NCBI GenBank assembly: GCA_905221605.1 | Contig: CAJNDS010001990.1 | Coordinates: forward strand, 1 to 27,500 | Direction of reading: 5' to 3' | From: Symbiodinium natans | Taxonomy: Eukaryota > Sar > Dinophyceae > Suessiales > Symbiodiniaceae | Length of the DNA stretch: 27,500 bases | In this document: positions 24,387 through 27,500 of the stretch, one piece after another | Numbering within the stretch: position 1 is the first letter of the stretch | Layout: every line of letters starts with the position of its first letter | Made by a program: the position numbers and the translations under genes | Notes under the pieces: generated by a model | What the model was told of the DNA's origin: nothing | The model's input: only the letters and a program-made list of their open reading frames with translations | Databases searched by the model: none

Positions 24387-25764
24387 GAGAGCTCCGGCGA
24401 GACGTTCGTTTCGACCACGGTGAGGGGAGTGGCTGGAGGACCCATCTCCTACCCCAAGAGGACAGGGCACCACATTCATAGGGTTTAGGGTTTAGGGTTT
24501 AGGGTTTAGGGTTTAGGGTTCGGGTTTAGGGTTTCGGGTTTAGGGTTAGGCATATCCGTAGAGGCCAAAAAACCCCTAACTGCTCAAGGGCGTACATAAG
24601 TAAGTCAGAATTAAATGAGGAACCTGAAAAATGTAGACTCTTTTGGGGTGCATCCATTTTATGGCTTCTTATTGCAAGTTCTCTTAAGCCGAGTCCAGGA
24701 ATCTCAGGATCCCATGCGGATTCAGACCAGCTTGGTCAAGAGCAAGTCCATCCAGAGCGGCGCGGCATGCAACCAACCTTTTGTAGCTCCTGTCCTGTGG
24801 GTTTAGGGTTTAGGGTTTAGGGTTTAGGGTTTAGGGTTTAGGGTTTAGGGTTTAGGTTTGAACAGCCCCACGGTGGCTTGGAGGTGTTTCTGGTGGAGAG
24901 CTTGAGCTTCCTTGTGAGAGAGCAGCTGCTAGCCATCAAGCTCCGAATATGGCCCTATATATTGCTTTCGAGGATCTTTGAAGCGACCCAAACCGAAGGG
25001 TAACAACCATAGGGTTCGAAGGCAAGATTTCATGAAACCAAGGACTGCTGTACTATCTTGATGCGGGTGATTTCGAGCAGTGGCTGCTTGGATGAGGGAT
25101 CTCCATGTCGTGTTCCCCCCCATCGTACACCCTATAAGCCCTGAACTCCTCTATGGGGTTTACGAAAAGAAGGACCCCCAATATAGACCCTCAAATAGTA
25201 GGATTCCCTTATAGTAAGGACCAATGCCGGTACCCTGAAATACGGAAGCCCCTATACCCCCAGCCCTAAAGCCTAAAACCCGGAGTGATGGGACCCAAAT
25301 GCCCTGGAGTCCTTCCCACGAGTCAGAGCCGACGGTGTTAGCTTCCAGCTTTGTTGATCGTTTTCCTGTCGGCTCTTGATATTCCAGGTCCTGCCCAGAG
25401 AGCTTCAGGCCCTTTCATCAAGGAAGAGATTGTTTCATTCATCCTGAGGAGCCCTTCATTCCTGAGTTTTTGGGGTAGTGATGTTCCGAGGAACGCGGTG
25501 AACTTGGCCACCGCGTGGCACCGGCTTGCCAAGTTCACGCGGGACCAAACCCGAGAGTCCCGAGACCAAGTCCGAGAACAGGCCCGAGACCAAGCCCGCG
25601 AGAAGGAGGCTTTGCAGCACAAAAGGTTAGCAAAGCGGGGTCTGCTTCTCTGGGTGGCTGCCGAGAAGGGGGTGCCCTTAGTATACTCTAACAACCATGG
25701 TCGCTGGCCTTCCAAGGAGGAGACAGAGCGGGATTTGCACGCCCGGGACCTGAGAGGCTTGTAG
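24387..25764 (+). CDS. Multi-exon protein of unknown family (5' end unresolved)
   Basis: Model: exons 24,387-24,419, 24,699-24,796, 24,856-24,944, 25,043-25,090 and 25,388-25,764 (TAG), at least 214 residues. Introns are GT-AG, GT-AG, GA-AG and GA-AG; phases match at all four junctions and the joined reading is amphipathic and smooth (LEVFLVESLSFLVREQLLA, LRLLYYLDAGDFEQWLLG). The last exon holds FIKEEIVSFILRSPSFLSF, VPRNAVNLATAWHRLAKF and a charged Arg/Gln/Glu helix. The 'NxVNxATAxHRLAK' look recalls helical repeats found near RAP-domain organellar RNA-binding proteins, but I cannot confirm a family. Its second intron is pure TTTAGGG repeat; other introns carry TTTAGGG or the CCCTATA-type repeats. 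Confidence 0.6.
24479..24549 (+). repeat. TTTAGGG array
   Basis: Nine to ten units with TTCGGG variants inside a 279-base GT-AG intron (24,420-24,698). Confidence 0.95.
24797..24855 (+). other. 59-base intron consisting only of telomere repeat
   Basis: The sequence is GTGGG, then seven exact TTTAGGG units, then TTTAG, followed by exon G. Removing it joins CCTGTCCT to GTTTGAACAG in frame (PVL|FEQPHGGL); read through, it gives a stop at once (TGGGTTTAG). Both splice sites are therefore made of, or abut, the telomere repeat. Confidence 0.7.
25091..25387 (+). other. GA-AG intron carrying CCCTATA-type repeats
   Basis: Contains stretches such as CACCCTATAAGCCC, CCCAATATAGACCC, TTCCCTTATAGTAAGG and AGCCCCTATACCCCC, ending with a pyrimidine-rich acceptor (GGCTCTTGATATTCCAG|G). 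Confidence 0.5.
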
Positions 25765-25926
25765 TCACGCAAACGTAGACCACATCACTTGGCTCACGGA
25801 ATTTCCCGAAAGCCCCCAAACATGTGTGGGGTCTTTACCTGGGACCCTATTTACCTGCAGTTGAGTCGTAAGTACCCCAACATTTCGTAGGTATAACCCT
25901 AGGGAAATAGGGTCCCAGGCTATGCG
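25765..25926. other. Short spacer with 15-bp inverted repeat
   Basis: The only structure seen is a perfect 15-bp inverted repeat at 25,838-25,852 and 25,905-25,919 (CCTGGGACCCTATTT and its complement), 52 bases apart. It lies after one gene's stop and just before the spliced-leader relic of the next. Confidence 0.8.
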
Positions 25927-25947
25927 CTTCGTAGCCCTTGGCTCAAG
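25927..25947 (+). promoter_or_regulatory. Degenerate dinoflagellate spliced-leader relic
   Basis: CTTCGTAGCCCTTGGCTCAAG matches the dinoflagellate spliced leader (CCGTAGCCATTTTGGCTCAAG) over its ends, with a two-base gap and two substitutions in the middle. Relict leaders upstream of genes are known in dinoflagellates and are attributed to reintegration of trans-spliced mRNA. An ATG with an open frame follows 20 bases later. Confidence 0.6.
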
Positions 25948-25967
25948 CCGGCGGACCCTCGAGGGAC

Positions 25968-26072
25968 ATGCGCCTGCACTTCTCTCGGAGCTGGGGTCTC
26001 CTACCAGCCCTTGGTGGTGCTGGAAGCCGAGCTTTTGCTGAGCTGCTTCTTCGTAGGGAAGGAGGGAATGAG
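25968..26072 (+). CDS. Candidate first exon behind spliced-leader relic
   Basis: The ATG at 25,968 opens 35 codons (MRLHFSRSWGLLPALGG...) up to a GT donor at 26,073. Further exon candidates follow acceptors at 26,208 (two open frames: EVLLSTAAFPLLESP or, if the upstream exon ends earlier at a GA donor, SFAEHCGFSIARKPKP) and 26,388 (VGACLGGVLSFAWPGP). The choice of frame is unresolved, so no full protein is proposed. The basic/hydrophobic N-terminus could be a targeting peptide. Confidence 0.4.
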
Positions 26073-26208
26073 GTACTCTAATAATCCCTTAAAGGGGTTG
26101 CTATTACTTTGTATAATCATCCCTTACAGGGGTATATATTACTTCATATGATCCCTTAAAGGGGTATATCTCGAGCCCCTAATTCCCTCATTCCCTGCCA
26201 AGAACCAG
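26073..26208 (+). other. Putative GT-AG intron with three CCCTTAAAGGG palindromes
   Basis: CCCTTAAAGGG at 26,086-26,096, CCCTTACAGGG at 26,121-26,131 and CCCTTAAAGGG at 26,153-26,163, 32-35 bases apart, within AT-rich spacers (TATATATTACTT). Confidence 0.5.
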
Positions 26209-26289
26209 GAAGTTTTGCTGAGCACTGCGGCTTTTCCATTGCTCGAAAGCCCAAGCCACGCTCCAAAGCCCAAAGCCTCGAACACCCCC

Positions 26290-27293
26290 CCTTTGTCGAG
26301 CTCCTAAACCTCCCGGTTTAGGGTTTAGGGTTTAGGGTTTAGGGTTTAGGGTTTAGGGCCCAAGCCCCAAAACCCGAACTTTTCTCAGGTTGGCGCCTGC
26401 TTGGGTGGAGTGCTGAGCTTTGCGTGGCCAGGGCCTCTTCCGTTTCATCCCCCCTCAAATACCCTAAGCCCCGTAGCCTGCAAACCCTAAACCCTAAAAC
26501 CTTAAAAACCCTAAACCCTAAACCCTAAGCCCCAAACCCTAAACCCTAAACCCTAAACCCTAAGCCCTAAACCCTAAACCTTAAACCCTGCACCGTCTGG
26601 CCTGAGGCCCAAAGTCTTCAGCAGCTCAAAGTCCATGTCGTTCGAGAGCTGGCGGCTGTCGAGGACCAGTGACCTTGCAGACAGACTGGGCAAAGGGCTC
26701 AGGGTTTAGGGTTTGTGGTTTGCGGTTTAGGGTTTAGGGTTTAGGGTTTAGGTTTAGGGTTTAGGGTTTAGGGTTTAGGGTTTAGGGTTTAGGGTTTAGG
26801 GCTGGGGTGTTCAGGGTCCCGAGCTCGCAGAAACCCTGCTTGGTTTTGAGCATCTACTCGCAAGACCATAGTTGTGCGGTAGCTTCTAGATGAGGTGGGG
26901 AAGGGAGCGGCTATTGCAAAGGTTAGCTTCACATCAATCGCTTCATCCTCTGAAGATGAGAGGTGGCTGCACCCGAAAGTCAAAACCCCCCGAACGCCCC
27001 AAATCATTTTTTCCAAAAACATGAACCTCTAAGGGTAGTCTCATGGCCCCTTTTTTTAGAGGGGAACCCTTGTATACCCCTTCTATATCCCTTAGATACC
27101 CCATCCACTCCGAAGCCCCCAGCACCTTCTCTTCGTGGATGCTTAGGGCTTAGGGTTTCAGGCTTAGGGTGGGGTTAGGATTTAAGGTTTATGGTTTAGG
27201 GGGTTTAGGGTTTAGGGGGTTTACGGTTTAGGGCTTGCTTAGGGCTTAGGGTTTAGGAAGTCCTACAGCCCCAACACTAGTACACCCAAAAAG
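26290..27293. other. Repeat-rich stretch with unresolved exon candidates
   Basis: Telomere-type arrays lie at 26,314-26,360 (TTTAGGG), 26,479-26,590 (CCCTAAA), 26,701-26,803 (TTTAGGG) and 27,144-27,257 (degenerate TTTAGGG). Possible exons: 26,389 to about 26,450 (after TTTTCTCAG|) and about 26,625-26,695 (after TCTTCAG|, open in two frames). A stretch of CCCTTGTATACCCC-type repeats lies at 27,055-27,112. No gene can be closed with confidence. Confidence 0.5.
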
Positions 27294-27390
27294 GACGGAG
27301 CTGCGGGACGTCTTCAACCGCTACGAGCAGGCGGTGGAGAAGGATGCGTGCGCTGCCGCAGCAGTGACTGAAAGGGAGCAGCTCACATAG
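27294..27390 (+). CDS. Candidate terminal exon, helical C-terminus
   Basis: After AAAAAG|G the frame reads TELRDVFNRYEQAVEKDACA and on to REQLT and a TAG at 27,388-27,390. Composition is strongly coding-like (GC-rich third positions, amphipathic helix). It could close the gene begun at 25,968 or belong to another. No family recognised. Confidence 0.45.
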
Positions 27391-27500
27391 TTGCACTGAG
27401 GCTTTGAGGCTTGCAGTCTAAGGGTAGTTGCACAGTCGCTCAATATGGGCCCTGAATTGAGGAACCCTTACATACCCCCCTATACACCCTGTAAAGCCCA
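27391..27500. other. Window end: 3' flank with C-rich/TATA-rich repeat
   Basis: After the putative stop, the last 40 bases carry the second repeat family again (CCCTTACATACCCCCCTATA). Confidence 0.6.

Noticed and set aside
26789-27022. Minus-strand ORF of 77 codons
   Set aside because: It begins within a telomere array, has no recognisable domain and opposes the consistent + orientation of neighbouring genes.
15967-27257. A true chromosome-end telomere
   Set aside because: Arrays are short, run in both orientations and alternate with unique sequence that includes recognisable exons.
15967-27257. CRISPR array or phage-type direct repeats
   Set aside because: Units are contiguous 7-mers of telomere type with irregular long spacers; the context is eukaryotic.
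15083-27500. tRNA or rRNA genes
   Set aside because: No cloverleaf with A/B boxes or conserved rRNA segment was seen by eye; small RNAs cannot be excluded.

Overview
The window looks like nuclear DNA of a dinoflagellate, most plausibly a Symbiodiniaceae/Suessiales-type genome. Four things point there. TTTAGGG/CCCTAAA telomere-type repeats are abundant. Gene models resolve only with dinoflagellate-style introns (GT, GC or GA donors, AG|G acceptors). There is a degenerate copy of the dinoflagellate spliced leader. Every gene I can support lies on the + strand, as in unidirectional dinoflagellate gene clusters. I see no prokaryotic operon, rRNA or tRNA.

Region 1 (1 to about 15,966) is the 3' part of a very large Ty1/copia-type LTR retrotransposon. 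One frame is open from base 1 to a stop at 13,761 (4,586 codons, still open at the left edge). It encodes protease, integrase, reverse transcriptase and RNase H in copia order. It then continues for about 2,950 residues with a cytosine-methyltransferase-like domain, long unrecognised segments, a CxxC pair, a CCHC zinc knuckle and a Tpt1/KptA-like RNA 2'-phosphotransferase domain. A second ORF (13,712-15,085) overlaps it in the +1 frame. An 880-base non-coding tail follows and ends against a CCCTAAA array. At least eleven short hairpins with a conserved core and covarying arms are scattered through this element, and I found none outside it.

Region 2 (about 15,967-27,500) looks at first like broken interstitial telomere repeats, but it is a run of small intron-rich genes whose introns are filled with those repeats. 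Models: the 3' part of a DUF1295 (steroid 5-alpha-reductase-like) membrane enzyme (exons 16,201-17,749; strong); a signal-peptide-bearing protein (19,901 to about 21,288; tentative); a secreted Cys-rich protein (22,222-23,576; fair); an unrecognised protein (24,387-25,764; fair to good); and a first exon behind a spliced-leader relic (25,968-26,072; tentative). One intron (24,797-24,855) is nothing but TTTAGGG repeat, and TTTAG|G serves directly as a 3' splice site in two introns. A second C-rich/TATA-rich repeat family (CCCTTATA-like) and AT-rich microsatellites occupy other introns and spacers.

Gene models in region 2 were built by eye from reading-frame continuity and splice consensus. Without transcript data, exon ends may be off by a few bases.
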